A DNA stretch of 51,856 nucleotides from Nitrospinota bacterium (lineage in GTDB: Bacteria; JADFOP01), in assembly GCA_022562795.1 (NCBI GenBank), contig JADFOP010000011.1, forward strand, positions 1-51,856. Direction: 5' to 3'. A program made the translations under genes and the position numbers. The notes under the pieces were generated by a model. It worked only from the letters and a program-made list of their open reading frames with translations. It was not told the DNA's origin and made no database searches. This document shows, in pieces, positions 16,963 through 25,361 of the stretch (the first letter of the stretch is position 1; every line of letters begins with the position of its first letter).

Positions 16963-17481
16963 TTGAGACCAGCGTACCATTGGGCTTTGGCCCTCTGGCT
17001 AGCCCTTGTTTTGGCGGGCTGCAACACCCAGAATGCCGAGCCACCGCCGAGAGAGATTCAGGCCTCTGCCACGACGGAGCGATTCGCAGAGTCCCCCTCC
17101 CCCTTGAAGCTGCCGCCATGGCACCCACCCATCGGGAAAGCCGCCACAATAGAGGGACGCATCTCTTTAGCCCCCGGGTTAGATGGGAATACCTCGCCCG
17201 AGGCAGTCCTCTTCATTATAGCCCGACCTTCAGGCTCTAAGATGCCCGTTGCCGTGGTGCGCCTCCAGGGGCCTACCTTCCCGCACAGCTACACCATCGG
17301 CCCCCAGCACATGATGATTCCCTCCGGCCGCTTCGAAGGAGAAGTGGAGGTCTCAGCCCGACTCGACGGGGACGGATTAGTTGGCCCGCCCCAGCCAGGC
17401 GACCTGGGGGGGAGCTATCCGAATAACCCCGTATCGGTTGGAGAGGGTCATGTAGATTTCCAGTTGGACAAGCTCTTCTAG
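16963..17481 (+). CDS. Lipoprotein with CcmI C-terminal-like beta domain
   Basis: The protein begins at a TTG with an AAGGTGAG site and has a signal peptide ending LVLAGC, a clear lipobox (Cys20). After a Pro-rich linker, residues about 60-172 resemble the C-terminal domain of the cytochrome c maturation protein CcmI/CycH: VLFIIARPSGSKMPVAVVRL, a strand, an MMIP turn, VEVSARLDGDG and QPGDLGG. In CcmI this domain helps handle apocytochrome c. Here it is an isolated outer- or inner-membrane lipoprotein with no Ccm genes nearby, 15 bases before a cupredoxin gene. The homology is my reading of the motif order. Confidence 0.65.
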   Translation: MRPAYHWALALWLALVLAGCNTQNAEPPPREIQASATTERFAESPSPLKLPPWHPPIGKAATIEGRISLAPGLDGNTSPEAVLFIIARPSGSKMPVAVVRLQGPTFPHSYTIGPQHMMIPSGRFEGEVEVSARLDGDGLVGPPQPGDLGGSYPNNPVSVGEGHVDFQLDKLF

Positions 17482-17496
17482 AAAGGAGGAGATAAT

Positions 17497-17949
17497 ATGA
17501 GCGCGAGAGTCAGTGCGGCGGTCGTGGCAATTACGGTTTTCGTATTGATGGGAATGGGGAGCGCGGACTACGTTCGCGATGCGGCTGAACGCGTGAAGGC
17601 CGCGGATTGGACCAAGATGAAAACCGTCAGTGTGACGCAAAAAGAGCACGCCTTCGCACCGTCAACGCTGGTCTTCCGGGAGGGCGTCCCTTACAAGCTA
17701 GTGATAACAAACAAAGGGGCGTCGAAGCACTATTTCACGGCTGAGAATTTTTTCAAAGCCATCGCAACCCGTAAAGTGCAAAATACCGACGGCGAAATCA
17801 AAGCACCATACTTCAAGGCTCTCGAGGTATTCCCGGGCCGCTCCATGGAGCTCTACTTCATCCCAGTCAAGAAGGGCGCCTACAACTTCTTGTGCACGAT
17901 CGAGGGGCACGCAGAGCTCGGCATGAAAGGCCACATACGGATCGAGTGA
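17497..17949 (+). CDS. Periplasmic cupredoxin-like copper protein
   Basis: This 150-residue protein has an N-terminal signal/anchor (residues 5-22) and a plastocyanin-like fold. Type 1 copper ligands are visible: His78 in SKHYFTAENF, Cys133, His138 and Met143 in FLCTIEGHAELGM. The strong site AAAGGAGGAGATAAT precedes the ATG. Such proteins carry electrons or copper in the periplasm. The lipoprotein upstream (15-base gap) is probably its partner. The ligand set is complete, so it should bind copper. Confidence 0.85.
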   Translation: MSARVSAAVVAITVFVLMGMGSADYVRDAAERVKAADWTKMKTVSVTQKEHAFAPSTLVFREGVPYKLVITNKGASKHYFTAENFFKAIATRKVQNTDGEIKAPYFKALEVFPGRSMELYFIPVKKGAYNFLCTIEGHAELGMKGHIRIE

Positions 17950-17965
17950 CCCGTAACCAGAACAC

Positions 17966-18700
17966 CTACCCACTTTTCCCCAACATGGCGGCGAACCACT
18001 GTACGGTCGCCTCAGCAGCCCTCTGCCGATGGTCGGGGTCCTTGAGGCGGTGATCTACGCCGGGCAGGATGATCAGTCGCTTGGGCTCCTCCGCCTGGGC
18101 GAATAAGCGATGGGCGTGAGCTACGGGGACCACCTCGTCAGCTTGGCCGTGGATTATTAACACCCGTGATTGCCCCCCAGGGAGCTCCAGCAGAGGGTGT
18201 CCCTCTAGGTCCTCGAAGAAGGCCTCAGGCAGGGGGGCGAGGCCCTCTGTGCCGGGCTGGCCCCGGCGAGATAAAAGCCCATAGAGGTCGTACGGTGTCG
18301 ACCAAACCGCCGTCGCGCCCACAGAGGGCTCTGCGAGGGCCGTGGCACAGGCCACGACGCCCCCAAGACTCGATCCCATCAGCCCCACCCGTGAGGCGTC
18401 AGCGGGGAGATAGCTCTTGAGGAATCCCAGCACCGCCCGGGCGTCCTCGAGCCGGCCCGAGAGGGTTATCGCCTCGGGCCCGCCCGTGCTGCCTCCAATC
18501 GCGCGAAAATCGAACCGCACAAAAGCCAGCCCAGCCGCCACTGCAATCTCAGCAAGCTGCAGGTACTTGCGGCTCGATTTGGACGAGAGCAAGCCGTGGC
18601 AGGCAACAACGGTGGCGAATGGGCCGTCGCCCATGGGGGTATGGCAGACAGCGGCAAGCGAGTACCGTCCGCTCGGGATTGTGAGCACTTCTACGGACAC
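17966..18700 (-). CDS. Alpha/beta hydrolase
   Basis: This is a 244-residue serine hydrolase with the nucleophile elbow G-S-S-L-G (Ser111), a probable acid Asp188 in GQADEVVP and His217 in GVDHRL, so the triad is complete. The oxyanion region ACHGLLSSKSSR is near residue 33. It resembles the dienelactone hydrolase/prolyl oligopeptidase-like group that acts on small esters or peptides. No signal peptide is seen. It is convergent with the cupredoxin gene. Confidence 0.85.
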   Translation of the reverse strand: MSVEVLTIPSGRYSLAAVCHTPMGDGPFATVVACHGLLSSKSSRKYLQLAEIAVAAGLAFVRFDFRAIGGSTGGPEAITLSGRLEDARAVLGFLKSYLPADASRVGLMGSSLGGVVACATALAEPSVGATAVWSTPYDLYGLLSRRGQPGTEGLAPLPEAFFEDLEGHPLLELPGGQSRVLIIHGQADEVVPVAHAHRLFAQAEEPKRLIILPGVDHRLKDPDHRQRAAEATVQWFAAMLGKSG

Positions 18701-19027
18701 GGGACCTTTCCCAGGAAGCCTCCAGCAGGCTATTGATGAGGGGTTATCCTATCCGAGGGCCTGAGGAGGTGTAAAGTGGCCTCAGGGGCGCGCTCGAGAA
18801 CGGACAATCCCGCTCATGAGGTCAAAACGTCAACGCTGGTTCGTAAAGACAGGTCTGCGTCCCCTGTCCACAACATCTGGAAACTGTATATACTAATATA
18901 CTACGAGCCAACACATCAGTGGTTTCAAGCTGTACATCGGATTTTCTAAAGAAGTTGCGGCAATTGCTAACATAAATGGGACGATGGTCCGATAATAATA
19001 AAGAATAAACAGGCGAGGTTGAGAATA
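18701..19027. other. Intergenic region before flaG
   Basis: There is no gene here. From about 18880 it becomes AT-rich. GTATAT (18886-18891) and ATATAC (18896-18901) form an inverted repeat around ACTA. TCCGATAA, a near match to the sigma-28 -10 box, lies about 40 bases before flaG, but no well-spaced -35 is visible. Confidence 0.4.
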
Positions 19028-19333
19028 ATGAGCGCGAACGGTGTGGGAAACATAGGCCGGGGTGTTAGGGCCGGGGGAGTGGGCGATTTGGCATCTTCAC
19101 CTTCTCGATCGCGCAGAACTCGCTCTTCCAGCGCTGGGGGGGAAGGCTCCGTGCCCGCTCCGCAGACGCTCAGCATCAAAGCCTTCGTGGATGATGAGAC
19201 GGGGCGGCCCGGCTTCGTCGTCATTGATGACGCCTCCGGGGAGGTCGTCAGGGAGATTCCCGCCGAAGAGGTTTTAGCGCTGGCCGCCAAACTGAAGCAG
19301 ATGACGGGGTTGCTCGTCAACGAGGCCGTCTAG
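19028..19333 (+). CDS. flaG: FlaG-family protein
   Basis: This protein of about 101 residues has a low-complexity N-terminus (Gly, Arg, Ser) and a C-terminal FlaG domain: LSIKAFVDDETGRPGFVVID then EVVREIPAEEVLALAAKL and GLLVNEAV. FlaG is encoded in flagellar loci and influences filament length. No other flagellar gene is in the window. The ATG at 19028 is preferred over a TTG 9 bases upstream. A CBS-domain gene follows after 34 bases. Confidence 0.75.
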   Translation: MSANGVGNIGRGVRAGGVGDLASSPSRSRRTRSSSAGGEGSVPAPQTLSIKAFVDDETGRPGFVVIDDASGEVVREIPAEEVLALAAKLKQMTGLLVNEAV

Positions 19334-19367
19334 CCGGCTGATTGGTTCTATAAAGGAGGATCGCATC

Positions 19368-20099
19368 ATGTTGGTGAAGGACGGCATGACTACCTACGTC
19401 CTCACGGTTTCGCCCGAGACAAACCTGGAAGAGGCCTACGACCTCCTTGAGAAACACGGCATTCGTCGGTTTCCGGTTGTAGACCAGGAGGGGACTCTAG
19501 TCGGTGTCGTCTCCATAAGCGACATCAAAATGGTGCTCGTTCCCCTGTGGAGGGGCAAACCCTTGCCCTCCCCGTTGAAGCAGGGAAGACTCAAGCCGAA
19601 ATCGTCCAAAAAGAGTGGAAAGAATGGACAGGAAATCGAGTATCACCTTCCCGGCGAGTTGACCGTCGCCGACGTGATGACCGAGGAAGTTTTCACCATT
19701 CACCCCTTCCAAAACGTTGCCGAGGCGGCCCGCCTTATCCATCGGCACAAAATTGGAGGCCTGCCCGTGGTAGATGAACAGGGCAAGGTGGTCGGCGTCA
19801 TCACGGCGATGGACCTCTTCGAGATTTTTATCAAAGTTATGGGCATCTCCCGCGCGGCGAACCGCATCGACGTGGACCTCAAGGACGACCCCGAAGGCCT
19901 AAATAAGGCCCTTGGGATTGTGCGAGACAATGGTGGAGGGATTATTTCCGTGAGCATGGGCGGGGCCGAGAATGGAAATGTGCACAGCTTCGAATTGGAG
20001 CCCTGCGACCTCAACCCCGTCATTGAGGCTCTAGGAAAGGCGGGCTATTCCGTGGTGGCCACCGCTGGAACTCGTTATCTGTATGCGGTCAATTTCTGA
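19368..20099 (+). CDS. CBS-pair protein with C-terminal ACT-like domain
   Basis: The 243-residue protein has two CBS motifs (residues about 3-60 with GIRRFPVVDQEGTLVGVVSI, and about 100-160 with KIGGLPVVDEQGKVVGVITA), separated by a basic linker, then an ACT-like domain (about 170-243). This layout resembles AcuB. CBS pairs bind adenine nucleotides and the ACT domain small ligands, so a sensor role is likely. AAAGGAGG precedes the ATG. Confidence 0.85.
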   Translation: MLVKDGMTTYVLTVSPETNLEEAYDLLEKHGIRRFPVVDQEGTLVGVVSISDIKMVLVPLWRGKPLPSPLKQGRLKPKSSKKSGKNGQEIEYHLPGELTVADVMTEEVFTIHPFQNVAEAARLIHRHKIGGLPVVDEQGKVVGVITAMDLFEIFIKVMGISRAANRIDVDLKDDPEGLNKALGIVRDNGGGIISVSMGGAENGNVHSFELEPCDLNPVIEALGKAGYSVVATAGTRYLYAVNF

Positions 20100-20211
20100 T
20101 AATTTATTTCGCCACGCCCCACATTCACAGATGAATATTTGATTGGCTCTGGAAGCTCCGCTTCACGGGCCCCCATGCCCCGATTCCTCTGTGCCCACGC
20201 TCCCCCCTCAC

Positions 20212-20240
20212 TTGACAACCCCCGCAGAGCCCCCTAAGTA
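20212..20240 (+). promoter_or_regulatory. Putative sigma-70 promoter of queG
   Basis: TTGACA (20212-20217), a 17-base spacer and TAAGTA (20235-20240). It would give a leader of about 125 bases; no riboswitch was recognised in it. Confidence 0.45.
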
Positions 20241-20373
20241 TGAGAGAGAGCCCCGCATGCCAAGCCGAATACTGTAAGGGCAGAGTGGCCGGGCTGTCTG
20301 CGAGGTTGTCGATGAACGTGAACCATAGGGGTGGGAATTTCCCGCCGAGGGATTGCCCACCGCCGGAGTCGCG

Positions 20374-21402
20374 ATGGACCTAACCCGCGCGGTCAAGGCC
20401 GAGGCCAGCCGTCTAGGATTCGACCTTGTCGGGGTTGCCCCGGCAGTCCCGACGGCCGAGCACGCCCGGTTCGCCGAGTGGCTCGACAGAGGGTTCCACG
20501 GCCGGATGGAGTATTTGGCCCGTCGTCCGTCCCGTCGGATGGATGTCCGGCAGGTCTTGGAAGACTGCCGCTCGGTCGTCGTCGTGGGCTTGCTCTACAA
20601 TACCGATGAACCCTTCTCGACCAACCTCGACGAGCCCTCCCGCGGCTGGGTCTCCCGCTACGCTTGGGGCGACGACTACCACGGCCTCATGGAGAAGAGG
20701 CTCCGCGAACTAGGCGCCTTCATCGAGAAGGCCGATCCCGACGAGGCCACCCGCTCCTACGTGGATACGGGGCCTGTCATGGAGAAGGCCCTCGCCCAGG
20801 CTGCCGGACTCGGCTGGATAGGGAAGAACACCTGCCTTCTCAACGACGAGTTAGGCTCCTTTATCTTCCTCGGCGTCGTCCTGACCACGGCCCAGCTCAA
20901 GCCCGACGCGCCGGCCGTCGATCAGTGCGGCTCCTGCACCTTGTGCCTCCAGGCCTGCCCAACGGGAGCGCTTGTCGAGCCCTACGTGCTTGACGCCCGC
21001 CTCTGCATCTCTTACCTCACCATTGAGCTGAAAGAGTCCATCCCCGAGGAACTGAGAGACGAGATGGGTCGCCACCTCTTCGGATGCGACATTTGTCAAG
21101 ACGTCTGTCCCTACAACCCGGGGGTGGCCACGACCAAAGAGGAGGTTTTTGCAGCCCGCCCTGCCTTTCTGCACCCGATTCTGGCCGAGCTCGTATCGTG
21201 GGACGAAGAGGCCTTTCTACGCGCCACCCGTCGCAGTCCGATTCGGAGGACGAAATTCCGGGGTTTCCGACGCAACCTGGCCGTTGCCCTGGGCAATTCG
21301 GCGATCCCCGAGGCGGCGGCGTTGCTGTCCGAGATGGCCGAAGACCCAGACCCCCTGGTGGCCGAGCACGCGCGCTGGGGGCTTGAGCGTCGCCGAACTT
21401 AA
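20374..21402 (+). CDS. queG: Epoxyqueuosine reductase
   Basis: This is the last enzyme of queuosine formation: it reduces epoxyqueuosine in tRNA using cobalamin and two [4Fe-4S] clusters. The N-terminal cobalamin-binding half has GFHGRMEYL near residue 45. The ferredoxin part has CGSCTLCLQACPTGAL and CDICQDVCPYN, giving the eight cluster cysteines. A C-terminal HEAT-like helical repeat is present (about 305-342). The ATG at 20374 with GGAG before it is chosen rather than a TTG 21 bases upstream. The length, 342, is near normal. Confidence 0.95.
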   Translation: MDLTRAVKAEASRLGFDLVGVAPAVPTAEHARFAEWLDRGFHGRMEYLARRPSRRMDVRQVLEDCRSVVVVGLLYNTDEPFSTNLDEPSRGWVSRYAWGDDYHGLMEKRLRELGAFIEKADPDEATRSYVDTGPVMEKALAQAAGLGWIGKNTCLLNDELGSFIFLGVVLTTAQLKPDAPAVDQCGSCTLCLQACPTGALVEPYVLDARLCISYLTIELKESIPEELRDEMGRHLFGCDICQDVCPYNPGVATTKEEVFAARPAFLHPILAELVSWDEEAFLRATRRSPIRRTKFRGFRRNLAVALGNSAIPEAAALLSEMAEDPDPLVAEHARWGLERRRT

Positions 21403-21620
21403 GCCCGACCCTTCCCATAAGAACGTCCGCAAGCTATCATACCCCATAGAGCGGTTTGAGAGATGCCCATCCGAAGCGGTCGTGGGGCCGCGAGAGGAGA
21501 AGCTCGAAGAGGAGTCTTCGAGGGAGGGGTGTTTCTGCGTTCCTGGTGTTTGCAAATTCACGCATCGAATGACGAGGGGTAGCTTTAATCATGCTTCCGC
21601 CGAGGCATATCTGAGGAGCG

Positions 21621-22493
21621 ATGGGGGGAATACCTAGAGCCGAACGGGTGCTGGTGACCGGAGGGGCGGGCCTGGTAGGTCGCCACCTGGTTGGGGCCCT
21701 TGCTGCCGAGGGGTTCTCCGTCGGCGTACTCGACCTGGCCGAGGCCGACTTGCCCGTTGAGACCTACCACCGGGCGGACGTCACCGACCCAGCAGCCCTC
21801 GCCGCAATCATCCCTGCGTGGGACTCCGTTGTCCACTTGGCCGCGCTCCTCCCCCGAGCCGGAGCGAGCCCTGAGGAGCTCTACCGGGTCAACGCCTACG
21901 GTACCTTCTGCGTGGCCGAGGCCTGCCTCCGGGGCGGGGTGGCACGGCTCATCTACTGCTCCAGCGACTCCGTGCTCGGCTTCGCCCTTGGAGAGGGTCT
22001 CCCCGATCCCCGATTCCTGCCTGTGGACGAGGACCATCCGGCCAGGCCCGTCGACCCCTACGGCCTGAGCAAGCTGGCTGGTGAGGATGCCTGCCGGGCG
22101 GCCGCCGCCCGATCCGATCTACGCATCCTGGCTCTTAGAGCGCCCTGGGTATGGGTTCCCGAGGAGTACGACATCTACCGGGAGTACACTGCCGAGCCGG
22201 CCCGGCCCGACTGGATTCGCGACCTCTGGGCCTACATTCACGTGGCGGACCTTGCCGCGGCGGTCTCCATGGCCCTCATCACCAAGGACCTCCAACCCTT
22301 CGAAGCGCTCTTTGTGGCCGCCGCCGATAACGGGACGGAACTCTCTAGCCGCTCTCTCATTCGCGAATACTTATCAGGCGTACCCCGAATAAACGGCGCC
22401 TTCGGTCGTCGCGAGAGCTTTATCAGCTCCGAGCGGGCCCGCGCGCGCCTCGCCTTCGTCCCCAAGATGAGCTGGATGGAATTCCTTCGATGA
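21621..22493 (+). CDS. NAD-dependent epimerase/dehydratase
   Basis: This is an extended SDR with 290 residues. It has TGGAGLVGRHLV at residues 14-25, HLAALLP, the catalytic SSDS segment and YGLSK (Tyr and Lys of YxxxK). Such enzymes act on nucleotide sugars or related uronate/lactone substrates; the substrate cannot be told from sequence. The stop overlaps the start of the nucleoside hydrolase gene by ATGA, so the two are co-translated. Confidence 0.88.
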   Translation: MGGIPRAERVLVTGGAGLVGRHLVGALAAEGFSVGVLDLAEADLPVETYHRADVTDPAALAAIIPAWDSVVHLAALLPRAGASPEELYRVNAYGTFCVAEACLRGGVARLIYCSSDSVLGFALGEGLPDPRFLPVDEDHPARPVDPYGLSKLAGEDACRAAAARSDLRILALRAPWVWVPEEYDIYREYTAEPARPDWIRDLWAYIHVADLAAAVSMALITKDLQPFEALFVAAADNGTELSSRSLIREYLSGVPRINGAFGRRESFISSERARARLAFVPKMSWMEFLR

Positions 22494-23467
22494 GCACCAT
22501 GAGAGAACAGCCTGGGGGGACGGTTTCCGAGCCCCAGAGACTAATTGTCGACGTGGACACCGGGGTGGACGACGCCATAGCCCTCTGCCTGGCCTGCCGG
22601 TGGCCTAATGCGGCCGTTGAGCTGGTGACCACCGTCGCGGGCAATATTGATTTGGACCAGGCGACCGCCAACACGCTCTTGGTTCTCGACCGGCTTGGAC
22701 TTGACCAAATTCCTCCAGTGGCTCGGGGGGCGGATGCGCCTTTGCACCGGGATCTCTTCTCAGCCGCCGAGGTCCACGGCGACGACGGCCTAGGCGGCGC
22801 GCGCGGGCGCTACCCTCCTCCTAGGCGCCTCTCGCTTCTGTCGACCCCGGCATGGGATGCGATTGGCGAGGCCGTGGCCGCCGCGCCGGGCGAGCTCACC
22901 CTCGTTGCAACCGGACCCTTAACCAACGTGGCCCGGGCGATCCAGGCCGCCCCGACCGCTATGACTCATCTTAAATCCATGGTGGTGATGGGCGGGGCCA
23001 TTCAGGAGCGGGGAAACGTTACTGAATACGCCGAGTTCAACATCTACGTCGATCCAGAGGCGGCCAGGCTGGTCTTCGCGAGCGGGCTGCCCTTGACCCT
23101 GGTGCCCCTCGATATCACCCACCAGGTGGTGCTGGAGCGGGCCGACCTGATAAGGTGGAAGAGCCTGGCGGGCACATCGGCCGATCTCCTAGCCTTCCTC
23201 GAGGCCGTAACCGGTCTCACCATGGCCTTCCACAACCTCAGGGTCGGGTTCGATGGTCTCTACCTACACGACCCCCTGGCCCTCGCGGTGGCGCTCGACC
23301 CGTCATTGGTAAAGACGCGGAAGGCGCGCCTCGAGGTGGAAACCGAAGGAGCCGCCCGAGGAAGGGTCAGAGCCTCCTGGGACGAAGGGGCGCCGTCGGC
23401 GGTCGCAACGGCCGTTGAGGCCGAGAGGTTCTTGACTCTAGTGAAGCAGGTGCTGACCGGCCTTTAG
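22490..23467 (+). CDS. Inosine/uridine-preferring nucleoside hydrolase
   Basis: The enzyme has the calcium-binding DVDTGVDDAIAL near residue 21, the family mark of nucleoside hydrolases that cleave ribonucleosides to base and ribose. Also present are TGPLTNVARA and VVMGGAI, and HDPLALAVAL near the C-terminus, where the Asp completes the metal site. The length, 325, is normal. The start overlaps the epimerase stop. An in-frame ATG three codons on is an alternative start. Confidence 0.93.
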   Translation: MSTMREQPGGTVSEPQRLIVDVDTGVDDAIALCLACRWPNAAVELVTTVAGNIDLDQATANTLLVLDRLGLDQIPPVARGADAPLHRDLFSAAEVHGDDGLGGARGRYPPPRRLSLLSTPAWDAIGEAVAAAPGELTLVATGPLTNVARAIQAAPTAMTHLKSMVVMGGAIQERGNVTEYAEFNIYVDPEAARLVFASGLPLTLVPLDITHQVVLERADLIRWKSLAGTSADLLAFLEAVTGLTMAFHNLRVGFDGLYLHDPLALAVALDPSLVKTRKARLEVETEGAARGRVRASWDEGAPSAVATAVEAERFLTLVKQVLTGL

Positions 23468-23592
23468 GGGGCCTTCGGGAGTAAGGCTGTCTCCGATGGA
23501 ATCCTGACACCCGCATTGGGTTAATTGCGCCCCCCGAAGCTCCTGTGATAGCATAAGGCTCCTCCCTCACCAACGACTCTGGGGGTAAAACG

Positions 23593-24420
23593 GTGGACCC
23601 TTTTTCGCCTTGGAAGCGCTACAGGGAGTGGATGCGGGGCCGGGAGCTCTCTTACCCCCGGCTCATCATCTTCATGATCGTGCTGGCCATGGGCTTTTAC
23701 GGCTACCGGTGGGTAGACCGATACATGGCCGCCCGCGAGGCGGCCAAGCTTGTTCGGTGCGACTTCCACCAGGAGATACCTCGCGTGGAGTTTGTTGAGG
23801 ATACAGAGGAGATAATCAATACGGCGGTCTGCCATAGCTCTCTTGAGCCTGCCGAGCTCTGGAAGGCTCTTACCGACTATCGCTCCTGGGCTCAGGAGCC
23901 CTATCGATCTCCGGAGGTCGAGTACGCCCGCTACCTTGCCGGCCCCGATGACCTCAAGGTGATCGCCGGGCGCTGGCCCGAGGAGGTCTCTGCCAACCAA
24001 GACCTCTCCGTCGTCAAGCTCAACTCCCCGGAGGAGGTTTACATATACCAAGAGCATTACCAGCTCGGCCTCATCTTCTTCTGGACAATCCTAGCCTACC
24101 GGACCAGGTACGTAAGTGAGGCTGATCGAGTCTACGAGCTCGAGTTCGAGCAGCCCGACGGGCTTGGCGATTTGCTATTTTACGGGGGCCGCTTCCGGCT
24201 TGAGCCCAACCCGGAGGGCGAGGGCACACGGATCACCTTCGTCCTTCGCCAGGCTATGCCCGAGCAACTCTCGGGCCAGGGGCTGCTGGGGATGGCCTCG
24301 CGCCTGATTACCATCGGCGGCTACGTCAAGGGTTTCCATCCATTTATGGAGGATGTGGTGGCCGGCTTGGAGCGGTTGGCCCGCGACCAATACAATTCGA
24401 GGTACTTGGAAAGACGATGA
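23593..24420 (+). CDS. Membrane-anchored SRPBCC/START-like protein, function unknown
   Basis: The GTG start gives a 275-residue protein with one membrane helix (about 23-43) and a soluble remainder that reads like an SRPBCC/START lipid-binding domain: SLEPAELWKALTDYRSW, then alternating strands (VYIYQEHYQLG, YRTRYVSEADRVYELEF), and a long C-terminal amphipathic helix with FMEDVVAGLERLARDQ. I do not recognise a precise family. It overlaps the DUF971 gene by ATGA, so the pair is translationally coupled. Confidence 0.65.
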   Translation: MDPFSPWKRYREWMRGRELSYPRLIIFMIVLAMGFYGYRWVDRYMAAREAAKLVRCDFHQEIPRVEFVEDTEEIINTAVCHSSLEPAELWKALTDYRSWAQEPYRSPEVEYARYLAGPDDLKVIAGRWPEEVSANQDLSVVKLNSPEEVYIYQEHYQLGLIFFWTILAYRTRYVSEADRVYELEFEQPDGLGDLLFYGGRFRLEPNPEGEGTRITFVLRQAMPEQLSGQGLLGMASRLITIGGYVKGFHPFMEDVVAGLERLARDQYNSRYLERR

Positions 24421-24758
24421 AAACCCCTGAGGCAGCAACCAAGCCCTTGAAGATTCAGCGGCTTCAAGAAACCCAGACCCTTCGGATCGAATGGGCCGAC
24501 GAGCACTCCTGCGAAATGCCGTATGACTACCTTCGCCGGGCCTGCCCCTGCGCCATCTGCTCGGACGAGCGGAGTAAGACCGCCGGTGGCCTGAGAGTGA
24601 TCAGCGGGGAGTCCCCGCAGGACGCTCTTAAAATCGATGAGATCAGTCTCGTTGGAGCCTACGCCGTAAATATGTCCTGGAGCGACGGCCACAATACCGG
24701 TATCTACTCCTTCCGTTTCCTCAGGGAGCTCTGCCCCCATAACGTGGCCGGCCTATAG
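24417..24758 (+). CDS. DUF971 (gamma-butyrobetaine hydroxylase N-terminal-like) protein
   Basis: The protein has 113 residues. The segments LRIEWADEHSCEMPYDYLRRACPCAICSDE and YAVNMSWSDGHNTGIYSFRFLREL are the DUF971 pattern, split here by a short loop. The C-P-C-A-I-C cluster with the H in DEHS suggests a zinc or iron-sulfur site. Stand-alone DUF971 proteins are often linked to iron-sulfur metabolism. It is coupled to the upstream SRPBCC-like gene. Confidence 0.85.
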   Translation: MKTPEAATKPLKIQRLQETQTLRIEWADEHSCEMPYDYLRRACPCAICSDERSKTAGGLRVISGESPQDALKIDEISLVGAYAVNMSWSDGHNTGIYSFRFLRELCPHNVAGL

Positions 24759-25022
24759 GATGCCTCTCTCGGGATCTTCGAAGACTACTGAGACCACTCC
24801 CCCCATCCTACAAGACAAGCTGGCGAATGAAGAAGAGGAAGGCCAAGGCGTGGACCATCCAAGAGACCTCACTGGCCCTCCCGGTACGGCGAAAAGGATC
24901 AGCCCCGCTCGCAGAAATTTGCGATCGACAATAAAACCTGCCTGCTCGAATTGACCGATTTCCGTGCTGATGGTGTCAAAGTAGTTGATGTTTAGGAGGA
25001 AGAGGGCATAGATGACGGTCAC
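24753..25022 (-). pseudogene. Possible decayed small membrane-protein gene
   Basis: The minus strand has a frame beginning MTVIYALFLLNINYFDTIS, plausible as a first membrane segment. Its second half is low-complexity, while a neighbouring frame over the same DNA (about 24825-24910) reads VSWMVHALAFLFFIRQLVL before a stop, like a second helix. A frameshifted remnant would explain this, but chance is not excluded. The rest of 24759-25183 shows no gene. Confidence 0.2.
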
Positions 25023-25183
25023 AAACTCAGATCGTGTGCAAGGGCCCTGTTAAAGCTAGTCATCTGCTTCGCTAGCGGGTACCGCGTGGAGCAAGGCTGG
25101 GGGTAGCTCAGGCCTGCTATCCGGCGTTATAAGGAAAAGATTGAACCATGTCTCAGCATTTGAAATCGCAACTAAAAAATTCC

Positions 25184-25213
25184 TTGACATGTTCAATTGC
25201 AACGTGGAATACT
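25184..25213 (+). promoter_or_regulatory. Putative sigma-70 promoter of the STN-repeat gene
   Basis: TTGACA (25184-25189), 18 bases, then AATACT (25208-25213). A second -10-like TATAAC lies at about 25222. The region is markedly AT-rich. Confidence 0.6.
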
Positions 25214-25361
25214 GTGTCTAGTATAACCACCCCAAAACATGTGTGAACTAGGCAGTGAGTGATAAACCATGTTCTCAAAGGAGCCAGGTTTTTTCACCCG
25301 TATCGTAGAATCGATATTTGATTTAGAGGAAGGCATTCTTAAAAGAAGAGGAATAGAACTT

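Noticed and set aside
18970-18996. Sigma-28 promoter of flaG
   Set aside because: TCCGATAA fits the -10, but the nearest TAAA is 4 bases too close and the other candidate is TAAC; not strong enough to annotate as a promoter.
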